A DNA stretch of 48,172 bases from JAUMXJ01 sp041781135 (lineage in GTDB: Bacteria; Bacillota; Clostridia; Peptostreptococcales; Acidaminobacteraceae): the NCBI GenBank assembly GCA_041781135.1, contig JBHAZV010000011.1, positions 1 to 48,172 on the forward strand, given 5' to 3'. Position 1 is the first letter of the stretch. Each line of letters begins with the position of its first letter. The translations under genes were made by a program, and so were the position numbers. The notes beneath the pieces are model-generated. The model saw nothing but the letters and a program-made list of their open reading frames with translations, did not search any database and had not been told where the DNA came from. Positions 1 to 7,929 of this stretch are shown piece by piece.

Positions 1-194
1 GCATCTATCTTGTGCCCCGCCTTAGCCGAATGAAAATAAAGCTTAGAACCACTGTAGACATAGCTTATCGGCACTGCATACGGATAGCCGTCGTCGCCGT
101 GCAGCGCAAGCACGCCCGATGTTCCGCGATTAAGTATTTCCAATGTTTCTTTTTCGGAAAGCTGCTGTTTTTTTCTTCGCATTTCTCTAAACAT
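1..194 (-). CDS. Pyridoxamine 5'-phosphate oxidase family protein (NimA-like), C-terminus cut by window edge
   Basis: Only the first 64 codons lie in the window; the gene runs off the left edge. The start is an ATG at 194 preceded by a GGAGG ribosome-binding site with four bases between. The N-terminus reads MFREMRRKKQQLSEKE, followed by a segment with GVLALHGDDGYPYAVPISYVY and a beta strand LYFHSAKAGHKID. This is the usual opening of the FMN-binding split-barrel proteins related to pyridoxamine phosphate oxidase and to NimA nitroimidazole reductases. The family binds FMN or related cofactors; the substrate cannot be told from this fragment. It lies 119 bases downstream of purD on the same strand and has its own strong ribosome-binding site. 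Family assignment is fairly sure, function is not. Confidence 0.75.
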   Translation of the reverse strand, partial: MFREMRRKKQQLSEKETLEILNRGTSGVLALHGDDGYPYAVPISYVYSGSKLYFHSAKAGHKID

Positions 195-224
195 AGTACC
201 TCCATATAATTTTTACTTAAATTT

Positions 225-240
225 TGCGGCATCTTCCGCA
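225..240 (-). terminator. Small hairpin downstream of purD, possible weak terminator
   Basis: A perfect 5-bp inverted repeat, TGCGG and CCGCA, with a 6-base loop lies about 75 bases past the purD stop codon. On the minus strand it is followed by AAAATTT rather than a clean T-run, so termination is uncertain. The 119-base gap (195-313) also holds a second inverted repeat, GCAAAATA at 258-265 and TATTTTGC at 293-300. Nothing else is recognisable there. Confidence 0.3.
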
Positions 241-313
241 CAAAAACAAGCAGGGCTGCAAAATAAATTTTCCGCGCGATTACTTGCTAATCTATTTTGC
301 GCCAAAGAAATAA

Positions 314-1561
314 TCAACCTCTAAGTACGCCTATGTCCTTACGATACTGCATTCCCTCGAAATGCACTTTGTCGACCTGGCGGTATGCTTCCCGAACAGC
401 CTCGTTTATGTCGCTTCCCGAACCGACACATGCCAGCACTCTGCCTCCTGTAGCAATCAGGACGCCCGCCGCATCGCGGGCGGTGCCGCAGTGAAGGATG
501 TCCGCCCCTCCTGTGATAGATATTTCTACCGGAGTGGTGGAAGAATACGGATATTCCGCAGCGGCAACCACGACCACAGCGAACGATCTGTCCGACAACG
601 AAAGCTTTGCATTCGAAAGCGTTCCGTCGGCGGTGGCCTCGAGCAGTTCGTAAAGCGAACCTACTACGCCCGGAAGCACGACCTCGGTCTCCGGGTCGCC
701 AAAGCGAGTATTGAATTCGAGCACATAAAGCGAGCCGTCAGGTTTGTACATAATGCCGACAAAGAGCACACCGCGAAAATCGATGCCTTCCTTTTGTATG
801 CCTTCGAGAAAACGCGAAAGCACCTCGGACTTAAAATTCGCAGCCACCGCCTCGGGAAGAAGACTGCGCCCCGAAACTGCGCCCATCCCGCCGGTATTAG
901 GTCCCCTGTCCTCATCAAGCAGACGCTTGTGGTCGCGGGCGGGCTGGAGCGTCAGCGCAGTGCTGCCGTCTACAAGACAGAGGATGGATGCCTCTGTGCC
1001 GCTTATAAACTCTTCTACAATCAGCTTGCCCGATATTTGAAATAATTTTGGAAGAGCAGTTAGTACATCTTCCTCATCCTCGCATATCACAACCCCCTTG
1101 CCCGCAGCGAGTCCATCTGCTTTGAGCACGACCGGATAGGAGAAACCTGAGCACGCACGTAACACGTCGGCTGTGTCAGAACATTGAACATACTTTGCTG
1201 TCGGAATCCTATGGCGCATCATAAAATCCTTTGCAAAAACCTTTGAACTTTCGAGCAGCGAAGCATTCTTGCGCGTGCCGAAGCACTTTATGCCTGCGTC
1301 TTCGAGATAGTCGACGTAGCCCATCTCCAAGTATTTTTCTGGTCCTACTACAATTAGATCAATTCCCTCTTTTTTTGCAAAATCAAGAACATTTTGTTTT
1401 CCGTATTCACTGTCGACAGATAAATCCACATTTTTACCTATCTCTGCAGTGCCGGCGTTTCCCGGAGTAATGAAAATCTCGGCTTCGTGCATAAGTTTTT
1501 TCGCTATGGCGTGTTCTCTGCCGCCGCCGCCAATTATAAGAACTTTTTTATTTTTCCTCAT
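314..1561 (-). CDS. purD: Phosphoribosylamine--glycine ligase (GAR synthetase)
   Basis: PurD joins 5-phosphoribosylamine to glycine using ATP, the second step of purine synthesis, in the cytoplasm. The 415-residue product has the family's usual length. It opens with the diagnostic VLIIGGGGREHAIAKKL. An ATP-grasp domain follows, with the LKADGLAAGKGVVI nucleotide-binding loop near residues 145-160, the PARDHKRLLDEDRGPNTGGMG segment, and FNTRFGDPETEVVLP carrying metal ligands near residues 285-300. The ATG at 1561 sits behind AAGGAGGAATT. It is the last gene of the purine cluster, 34 bases after purH. It is typical of the family, with no visible defect. Confidence 0.97.
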   Translation of the reverse strand: MRKNKKVLIIGGGGREHAIAKKLMHEAEIFITPGNAGTAEIGKNVDLSVDSEYGKQNVLDFAKKEGIDLIVVGPEKYLEMGYVDYLEDAGIKCFGTRKNASLLESSKVFAKDFMMRHRIPTAKYVQCSDTADVLRACSGFSYPVVLKADGLAAGKGVVICEDEEDVLTALPKLFQISGKLIVEEFISGTEASILCLVDGSTALTLQPARDHKRLLDEDRGPNTGGMGAVSGRSLLPEAVAANFKSEVLSRFLEGIQKEGIDFRGVLFVGIMYKPDGSLYVLEFNTRFGDPETEVVLPGVVGSLYELLEATADGTLSNAKLSLSDRSFAVVVVAAAEYPYSSTTPVEISITGGADILHCGTARDAAGVLIATGGRVLACVGSGSDINEAVREAYRQVDKVHFEGMQYRKDIGVLRG

Positions 1562-1595
1562 AATAATTCCTCCTTATAATTAAGTTTTAGAAATA

Positions 1596-3308
1596 TCAAT
1601 AACAATGCCTAAAATGGCGCCTGCCCGTAAACAGCATCGCTATGCCATGTTCATCTGCAAGCCTGATTATATCTTCATCTCCGACCGAACCACCCGGCTG
1701 CACGACCGCAGTTATTCCGGCATCAACACAGACTTCCAAAGCATCTCGGAAAGGAAAAAAGGCATCGGAGGCTATTACCGCGCCATCCAGAGGACGAACT
1801 GCGGAATCGCCTTCAAGGGAACGAACGGCGAAGTCGCCTTCAACGCGCTCTGCATCCTCACTTTGAACCGCACAACCCGTCCTGACATTTTTAGAAATGC
1901 TTCGCTGACGCATGGTATCCGCATTTTTTACGGCGATCTCAGCGGCAAATACCCTCGAAACCTGTCCCTGACCTATTCCGATTGAAGCGCCATCTTTTGC
2001 TGCGACAATTGCATTGGATTTTGCGCTCGCACATATTTTCATTGCAAATTCGAGATCTTTGAGTTCTTTTTCAGTCGGCTGCCTTTTGGTTACGCACTTT
2101 GCGCCGTCAAGTGGAAGCACCTCATCAAAATCCTGATATAAAAGCCCGCCGCGCACTTTTTGAAACACGCCGTACTTCAAATTCTGCACAGTCTTATTGT
2201 CGCAACCAGATTGCAGGCAGGATGGAGACTCTAAAACGCCCGAATATTCAATAATTCTGATGTTTTTCTTTTTTGTAAGCACAGCAAGAGCGTCGTCGTC
2301 AAAAGCCGGTGCTGCGACGACCTCTAAAAAAATTTCTGAAAGTTTTTCTGCAGCTGCGACATCAACTCTGGCATTAAACGCTACGATACCGCCAAAAATC
2401 GAAAGCGGGTCACACTCGTAGGCAAGACGATATGCCTCTAAAACGGTGCTGCCCTCTGCAGCTCCGCAAGGCATCGCGTGCTTAACCGCAAAACAGGCCG
2501 GAGAGTTCAACGGAAGCACCCCATTTATTGCAGCGGTGAGATCGGCAGTATTATTATAACTCATCTCCTTTCCGTGGAGCTGCCTGTACCTTCCGTCATT
2601 GCTAAAAGGCTCGACATAGTATGCTGCCGACTGATGAGGATTTTCGCCATAGCGCATATCCGCCGCTTTTTCAAAAGTAAGCGTCATGGTGCGCCGCGCT
2701 TCGCGCGGCTGCGCTCCGCCCTCCGCTTCGAGCCTCCCCCAAAAATACCCCGAAATCATCGCATCATAGTTTGCCGTATGCTCAAACGCCTTGGCTGCAA
2801 GCTCGAAGCGCAGCGCGTCCGCCTCTGCGCCCTCCCCAGAGCGTATGCAGTCCAGCACCCTGCCATAATCTGCCGCATCCGTCACCACATATACAAAGCG
2901 ATGGTTTTTCGCCGCAGAGCGCACCATGCTCGGACCGCCGATGTCAACATTCTCTACGACCTCAGCAAAATCCGCACCCGAAAGCACAGTATTCTTAAAC
3001 GGATATAGATTCACCGCAACCACGTCAATGGATTTGATACCCAGATTTTCCATCTGTTTCCTGTGGTCCGCGTCGTCGCGAATACCGAGTATTCCGCCAT
3101 GTATCAGCGGATGCAATGTCTTGACGCGCCCACCGAGACATTCGGGAAAGCCCGTCACCTCATCTACGGGCGTCACGCTCAGCCCGGCATCCCTGAGCAC
3201 TGTCAGAGTGCCGCCGGTAGACAATATCTCAAACCCAAGCTCCGAAAGACCGCGGGCAAAATCCACCGCGCCGCTCTTATCAGATAAACTAATCAGCGCC
3301 CTGCGCAT
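1596..3308 (-). CDS. purH: Bifunctional AICAR transformylase / IMP cyclohydrolase
   Basis: PurH catalyses the last two steps to IMP: formylation of AICAR by 10-formyl-THF, then ring closure. The N-terminal cyclohydrolase domain (about residues 1-200) shows ALISLSDKSG, FEILSTGGT and GRVKTLHPLIHGGIL. The transformylase domain follows, with AVKHAMPCGAA near residue 275 and the C-terminal ASDAFFPFRDALE, VVQPGGSV and RRHFRH signatures. At 570 residues it is longer than the usual 510-530. Most of the excess is a low-complexity insertion at residues 467-506, between the IGIGQGQVSRV segment and ASDAFFPF. The ATG at 3308 follows AAAGGAG and lies inside the end of purN, a 20-base overlap that suggests coupled translation. 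Confidence 0.96.
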   Translation of the reverse strand: MRRALISLSDKSGAVDFARGLSELGFEILSTGGTLTVLRDAGLSVTPVDEVTGFPECLGGRVKTLHPLIHGGILGIRDDADHRKQMENLGIKSIDVVAVNLYPFKNTVLSGADFAEVVENVDIGGPSMVRSAAKNHRFVYVVTDAADYGRVLDCIRSGEGAEADALRFELAAKAFEHTANYDAMISGYFWGRLEAEGGAQPREARRTMTLTFEKAADMRYGENPHQSAAYYVEPFSNDGRYRQLHGKEMSYNNTADLTAAINGVLPLNSPACFAVKHAMPCGAAEGSTVLEAYRLAYECDPLSIFGGIVAFNARVDVAAAEKLSEIFLEVVAAPAFDDDALAVLTKKKNIRIIEYSGVLESPSCLQSGCDNKTVQNLKYGVFQKVRGGLLYQDFDEVLPLDGAKCVTKRQPTEKELKDLEFAMKICASAKSNAIVAAKDGASIGIGQGQVSRVFAAEIAVKNADTMRQRSISKNVRTGCAVQSEDAERVEGDFAVRSLEGDSAVRPLDGAVIASDAFFPFRDALEVCVDAGITAVVQPGGSVGDEDIIRLADEHGIAMLFTGRRHFRHCY

Positions 3309-3948
3309 AAATACTCCTTTCTTCGAGCAGCCTCACGCCCTCGACAATTATTTTGTGCTCCAGCCTCAGCACACGCGCCGCAATGTCTTCGGCGCTCGCG
3401 AGATCCGAAATATCGACCTTTGCCTGTATCAGCACCTCGCCCCTGTCATACTCCGAATCCACGAAATGCACCGTCGCGCCGCTGTAGTACGGCGCCGCAT
3501 GCGCTCCGCCTCCCAAGGCCGAACCTCCGCCCGAATCTAAGCCCGAAGTTGACTCGCGCATCTCCGACAGCATATCTTCGAGCACTGCCCTGTGTACGTT
3601 CATTCCGTAGAAACCCTTGCCGCCAAAGCGCGGAAGCAGCGAAGGATGAATGTTTATTATCCTGCCGTCATACTTTTCCACAACCTCCGGCGGTATCATT
3701 TTTAAGTAGCCAGCAAGCACAATCGCCTCGATTCCATATTTTTTCAGCAATTCCAACAAAAAAGCTCCATCAGGCCGCCTCTCAAATACTGCCGGAATAC
3801 CCTGCGACCTCGCAGTTTCGAGCGCCATGCTTTCCTCGTTATCAGAAAACACAAGCGAGATCTTCGAAGAAATCTCGCCCCGCTCCGCAGCAGAGAGCAG
3901 CGCTTCCATATTGCTGCCCCTGCCGGAAACAAATACCGCTATATTCAT
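3289..3948 (-). CDS. purN: Phosphoribosylglycinamide formyltransferase (GAR transformylase)
   Basis: PurN transfers a formyl group from 10-formyl-THF to GAR, the third step of purine synthesis. It starts MNIAVFVSGRGSNMEALL, the phosphate-binding loop of the family. The catalytic Asn-His pair is in IINIHPSLLPRF (residues 98-108) and the catalytic Asp is in SEYDRGEVL near residue 168. The protein is 219 residues, against about 190-210 usually. The extra length is a Gly/Ser-rich stretch at residues 125-157, between the GMNVHRAVLE helix and ATVHFVD. The ATG at 3948 follows GCGGAGGTGGC. Its end overlaps purH. The 138 bases between purM and purN hold no recognisable element. Confidence 0.95.
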   Translation of the reverse strand: MNIAVFVSGRGSNMEALLSAAERGEISSKISLVFSDNEESMALETARSQGIPAVFERRPDGAFLLELLKKYGIEAIVLAGYLKMIPPEVVEKYDGRIINIHPSLLPRFGGKGFYGMNVHRAVLEDMLSEMRESTSGLDSGGGSALGGGAHAAPYYSGATVHFVDSEYDRGEVLIQAKVDISDLASAEDIAARVLRLEHKIIVEGVRLLEERSIYAQGAD

Positions 3949-4086
3949 GCCACCTCCGCACTACACACAAAATCAGCCGGGAAATCCAAAGCTTAGTTTG
4001 TACGCCTACATAGCTCCGCAATGCCGAAGCCCTGCGAGCCGCTCACGATCCCTCAATCCACTGCCGCCGCATTGCACAGCGAAATT

Positions 4087-5130
4087 CTACGCAAGCAGTA
4101 CCCTTTCTCCTTCGAGCAACCCCTTTGCCCTCAGTTTTTCCAGGCTAAGGATCTCGCCTACCTCAAAGAACTCCTCACCTGCATCGGCGAGCGCCGCTCT
4201 GACCGCATCAGCCTCGCCATTTGCAACAACGAGCATCATGCCGATACCCATATTGAAAGTTCGGTACATTTCGTCATTCTCAACGCCGCGAGCTTCCATT
4301 ATTTTGAAAATCTCTGGAATCCGCCAAGTGCCTTTACTAATCTTTGCCCCAAATTCCTTCGGAATGCATCTCGGAATATTCTCATAAAAACCGCCGCCAG
4401 TCATATGGACAATACCCCTTATAGCCGCGCGCGGCAGCTTTGACACCGCTTCTACATATATACGGGTCGGCTTCAGCAGCTCCTCACCAAGCGTGCATCC
4501 GAGCTCTTCGAAGTATTCAGAGAACTCATCCTCTCTAAACAGCCTCCTCACAAGCGAATAACCGTTTGAATGAATACCCGACGACGGAAGCCCGATGATT
4601 ATATCACCCTCCGCAGTATCTCTGCCGTCTATGATCTCGTCCTCCTCGACCACGCCTACTGCAAAACCGGCAAGATCGTATTCGCCATCCGAATAAAACC
4701 CCGCCATCTCCGCTGTTTCTCCGCCAAGTAGCGCCATGCCTCCCTGACGGCAGCCCTCCGCAACTCCGGATACAATATTTGCGACCTTTTCCGCACTTAA
4801 CTTTCCGGTCGCGACATAATCCAGAAAAAACAGCGGCTTAGCGCCCTGACAGAGTATGTCGTTCACAGACATCGCGACGAGGTCTATCCCCACGGTATCG
4901 TGTTTGTCCATTGCAAAAGCTATCTTTAACTTAGTTCCGACACCGTCGGTTCCGGATACAAGGCACGGCTTTTTGTAGCTGCCAAGTCTGAAAATACCTC
5001 CAAACGAACCTATATCCCCTATGACGCCGTCGGTATAGGTCGACCTGACCGCCTTTTTCATCAGCTCCACAGCGCGCGCGCCCTCAGCCACATCCACGCC
5101 TGCATCTTTGTACGAAATAAAGTCACTCAT
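4087..5130 (-). CDS. purM: Phosphoribosylformylglycinamidine cyclo-ligase (AIR synthetase)
   Basis: PurM closes the imidazole ring of FGAM with ATP to give AIR. I chose the ATG at 5130 (347 residues, MSDFISYKDAGVDV). It overlaps the purF stop as TGATG and has GGAG eight bases upstream. A GTG at 5136 is also in frame but less well placed. Family marks are IGSFGGIF, SGTDGVGTKLKIA, AMSVNDILCQGAKPLFFLDY, LLGGETAEM and the C-terminal HMTGGGFYENIPR. The one-base overlap with purF implies translational coupling. Length and motifs are normal. Confidence 0.96.
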   Translation of the reverse strand: MSDFISYKDAGVDVAEGARAVELMKKAVRSTYTDGVIGDIGSFGGIFRLGSYKKPCLVSGTDGVGTKLKIAFAMDKHDTVGIDLVAMSVNDILCQGAKPLFFLDYVATGKLSAEKVANIVSGVAEGCRQGGMALLGGETAEMAGFYSDGEYDLAGFAVGVVEEDEIIDGRDTAEGDIIIGLPSSGIHSNGYSLVRRLFREDEFSEYFEELGCTLGEELLKPTRIYVEAVSKLPRAAIRGIVHMTGGGFYENIPRCIPKEFGAKISKGTWRIPEIFKIMEARGVENDEMYRTFNMGIGMMLVVANGEADAVRAALADAGEEFFEVGEILSLEKLRAKGLLEGERVLLA

Positions 5131-6608
5131 CAGCACTTCTCCAAAATAAATTTATCCATATTGTCGGGAACTTCCATCGGATATTCACCGCTGAAACAGC
5201 CCTTACAAATTTTGTCAGCTCCAAGCCCTATCGCCTCGACAAGCCCCTCCGCGCTGAGGTACGAAAGACTGTCGGCGCCTATCATCTCGCAGATCTCATC
5301 AACAGTGTAATTTGCACCTACCAGATTTTCCCTGCTTGGTGTATCTATTCCGAAATAACACGGATCTGTCACCGGCGGCGAACAAACCCTGACATGCACT
5401 TCCTTTGCGCCCGCATCGCGGAGCATTGTAGCAAGCTTTTTCATCGTAGTTCCCCGAACAATCGAATCGTCTATCATAATAATGCGCTTGCCTGCTACAT
5501 TTTCCTTGAGAACATTGAGCTTCAGATGGACAGCAAGCTCTCTAAGCTCCTGGCTCGGCTGTATAAACGACCTTCCGAGGTATTTATTCTTTATCATCCC
5601 GAGATCGAACGGAATTCCCGACTCCTCGGCATACCCTATCGCCGCGGCAATCCCGCTGTCCGGAACTGCCATTACCATATCCGCTTCCGTAGGATTTTCT
5701 CTGTAAAGAATCCTGCCCGCGTCCTTTCTTGACAAAAATACATTCCTGCCCTCGATAGTGGACTCCGGCATTGCAAAATACACATATTCAAACGAACACA
5801 TCGCCCTGTGCTCTGCCTGCTCGTAGATGTGCGAGCTCAGCTCTTCGCCGTCTATTACGAGTATCTCGCCGGGGAGTATATCCCTGACATACTTTGCGCC
5901 GCAGACATCAAAAGCGCAGGTTTCAGATGCAATTATATATCCTCCCCCTGCAAAACGACCGAGCGACAGCGGTCTCATACCGTACGGATCTCTTGCGGCG
6001 ACAAGCTTGCCGTCTATGATTATCGCAAGCGAAAACGAGCCTCTGCACTGCTTAAGCGACTCCGACACTGCGCCCACGAGGCCGAGCGACATATTCCTTG
6101 CAATTAGGCTCGCTATGACCTCGGTGTCGATAGTAGTCTGAAATACCGCGCCGCTCATCTGAAGGCTGCTCCTGACTTCGCGCGCGTTTATAAGATTCCC
6201 GTTGTGCGCGAGCGCGAGCATTCCGCCCATTGTCCTGACTACGAGCGGCTGAGCGTTCTGAAGCAGAGAATCGCCCGATGTGGAATACCTGACATGGCCT
6301 ATACCGATCCTGCCCTTCAGTTTTCTTAGTGTCCTGTCAGTAAACATCTCCTGTACAAGCCCGACTTCCTTGAAGTAGTCGATTTTTTCGTTTAGCACTG
6401 CAATGCCCGCCGCCTCCTGACCCCTATGCTGAAGCGAAATCAGACCGAAGTACAGCAGTGTGGACAATCTGTCTTCTTCAACCCCGGTTATACCGATAAC
6501 TCCGCATTCGTCGGCAAACTTTTCTCTATCGAATATTACAGAGGATTCCCCGGCGCAGCAGTTTGAACCTTCGCCAAACCGCGCGCGGCAGCCGCATTTA
6601 TACTTCAT
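5130..6608 (-). CDS. purF: Amidophosphoribosyltransferase
   Basis: PurF makes 5-phosphoribosylamine from PRPP and glutamine, the committed step of the pathway. The ATG at 6608 follows GGGGAG and overlaps the purC stop. The predicted nucleophile is Cys35 in ECGVIGI, so a 34-residue propeptide would be removed. Next come the Ntn glutaminase core (GIGHVRYSTSG, LAHNGNL), the PRPP loop IMIDDSIVRGTT, and the four cysteines that hold the 4Fe-4S cluster in Bacillus-type enzymes: AMCSFEY, DPCYFG and CKGCFSGEYP. The propeptide itself carries four cysteines, which is unusual. Purine nucleotide feedback inhibition is known for the family. Confidence 0.96.
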   Translation of the reverse strand: MKYKCGCRARFGEGSNCCAGESSVIFDREKFADECGVIGITGVEEDRLSTLLYFGLISLQHRGQEAAGIAVLNEKIDYFKEVGLVQEMFTDRTLRKLKGRIGIGHVRYSTSGDSLLQNAQPLVVRTMGGMLALAHNGNLINAREVRSSLQMSGAVFQTTIDTEVIASLIARNMSLGLVGAVSESLKQCRGSFSLAIIIDGKLVAARDPYGMRPLSLGRFAGGGYIIASETCAFDVCGAKYVRDILPGEILVIDGEELSSHIYEQAEHRAMCSFEYVYFAMPESTIEGRNVFLSRKDAGRILYRENPTEADMVMAVPDSGIAAAIGYAEESGIPFDLGMIKNKYLGRSFIQPSQELRELAVHLKLNVLKENVAGKRIIMIDDSIVRGTTMKKLATMLRDAGAKEVHVRVCSPPVTDPCYFGIDTPSRENLVGANYTVDEICEMIGADSLSYLSAEGLVEAIGLGADKICKGCFSGEYPMEVPDNMDKFILEKC

Positions 6609-7305
6609 TTGTCAATCTCCCCAGCACTTCCTTGTAGGCTTCCTCGACTCCGCCGAGTTCCTGCCTGAATCTGTCCTTATCAAGTTTTTTCTTGGTATCC
6701 TTATCCCAAAATCTGCATGTATCCGGAGAAACCTCGTCGGCAAGTATCACTCTGCCAGCAAAATTACCAAATTCCAACTTGAAATCCACAAGTATTATAT
6801 TTTTTTCAAGGAAGTATTTTTTTAGTATTTCGTTGATTTTAAGGGCATAGGCCGAAATCTCGTCTATTTCTTCTCTGCTCGCAAGCTTCATTGCCAAAAT
6901 ATGGTATTCGTTTATCATCGGGTCGCCTAATTCGTCGTTTTTGTAGCAGAATTCGAGTACCGGAACGCGCAGCTCCTCGCCCTCGGCAAACCCAAGCCTC
7001 TTTACAAGAGAACCGGCGGCTATGTTTCGGACTATGACTTCCAAAGGATAGATTTTTACTGCTTTAACCACCTGTTCACTGTCGGACACCCTCTTGACAA
7101 AGTGAGTCGGAATCCCGTGCTGTTCGAGCATTTCGAATATAATTGACGACATTATATTATTTATGACGCCCTTGCCCGCAATCTGAGCTTTTTTAAGCCC
7201 GTTAAAAGCCGTTGCGTCATCTTTGTATTCAATAAAATATTTACCTGCGTCATCTGTTTTATAGACGCGCTTCGCCTTACCCTCGTAAAGCAATTGTTTT
7301 TTCAT
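6598..7305 (-). CDS. purC: Phosphoribosylaminoimidazole-succinocarboxamide synthase (SAICAR synthetase)
   Basis: PurC joins CAIR and aspartate with ATP to form SAICAR. I chose the ATG at 7305, which gives MKKQLLYEGKAKRVYKT and 235 residues, the normal length. It has GGGAGAGGG just upstream; an in-frame start at 7323 lacks a comparable site. Diagnostic motifs are YEGKAKRVY, KDDATAFNG, PLEVIVRNIAAGS and VLADEVSPDTCRFWD. It lies 29 bases after purE, and its end overlaps the purF start by 11 bases. Confidence 0.97.
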   Translation of the reverse strand: MKKQLLYEGKAKRVYKTDDAGKYFIEYKDDATAFNGLKKAQIAGKGVINNIMSSIIFEMLEQHGIPTHFVKRVSDSEQVVKAVKIYPLEVIVRNIAAGSLVKRLGFAEGEELRVPVLEFCYKNDELGDPMINEYHILAMKLASREEIDEISAYALKINEILKKYFLEKNIILVDFKLEFGNFAGRVILADEVSPDTCRFWDKDTKKKLDKDRFRQELGGVEEAYKEVLGRLTNEV

Positions 7306-7334
7306 GACCCTCTCCCCTTGCATCCGCTGCTACA

Positions 7335-7844
7335 CTATTTTTCCGCTCTCTTTGCAAGCTTTTCTCCAAGCGCCCTATCCTTGGCGATTACCTTTTCTGC
7401 CATTTCCCGTTTATAATTCCTGAGTTTTTCTTTCAAATGCGCACCGCCGGCAGAAGCAGACAGTATTTGCACCGCAAAGACCGCCGCATTCAGAGCGCCG
7501 TCAATTGCCATTGCGGCCACAGGAACTCCCGGCGGCATTTGCACAATAGAATAAAGTGCATCAGCCCCTGCAAGCGATGCACTTGAAACAGGTATACCTA
7601 TCACGGGCAAAATCGTTGCAGCAGCAAGCACTCCGCCCAGATGAGCCGCCTTTCCTGCAGCGGCTATAATGACTCCAAACCCGTTCTTTTCGGCATTTTC
7701 TGCGGTTTCGACAGCAATATCAGGCGTCCTGTGAGCCGAAATAACCCTGCATTCATACTCTACGCCAAATTTATCAAGTTCGTCCAGACACGCGGAAACC
7801 ACCGGAAAATCCGAATCGCTTCCCATTACGACCAATACTTTCAT
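7335..7844 (-). CDS. purE: 5-(carboxyamino)imidazole ribonucleotide mutase
   Basis: PurE makes CAIR, by rearranging N5-CAIR in class I enzymes or by direct carboxylation of AIR in class II. The 169-residue product has the MGSDSDFPVV phosphate loop, the VISAHRTPD catalytic segment and IAAAGKAAHLGGVLAA. The start at 7844 follows GCGAGGG. PurK, which supplies N5-CAIR to class I enzymes, is not encoded here, so either it lies elsewhere or the enzyme uses CO2 directly; the sequence alone does not settle this. It is the first of the tightly spaced pur genes after the wall hydrolase gene, with an 85-base gap that may hold a promoter. Confidence 0.96.
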   Translation of the reverse strand: MKVLVVMGSDSDFPVVSACLDELDKFGVEYECRVISAHRTPDIAVETAENAEKNGFGVIIAAAGKAAHLGGVLAAATILPVIGIPVSSASLAGADALYSIVQMPPGVPVAAMAIDGALNAAVFAVQILSASAGGAHLKEKLRNYKREMAEKVIAKDRALGEKLAKRAEK

Positions 7845-7929
7845 ATTCCCTCGCTTTCTGTTTTTATACTATCACAAAGCACAGAACTTGGATAGTGCCC
7901 AAGCAAACAGAAACATTCCGATTAAAGCA

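Noticed and set aside
362..1045. Plus-strand open frame of 227 codons inside purD
   Set aside because: It has no ribosome-binding site or family resemblance and lies fully antisense to an intact purD; high GC third positions explain the open frame.
2926..3540. Plus-strand open frame of 204 codons across purH and purN
   Set aside because: It is antisense to two conserved enzymes and has no recognisable domain.
3949..4086. ZTP (pfl) riboswitch between purM and purN
   Set aside because: The gap was read on the minus strand for the conserved pfl blocks and they are not there.
7845..7929. Possible purine riboswitch or PurR box before purE
   Set aside because: None of the conserved purine aptamer loops or paired CGAA/TTCG boxes is present; only a CTTGG/CCAAG repeat with no clear role.
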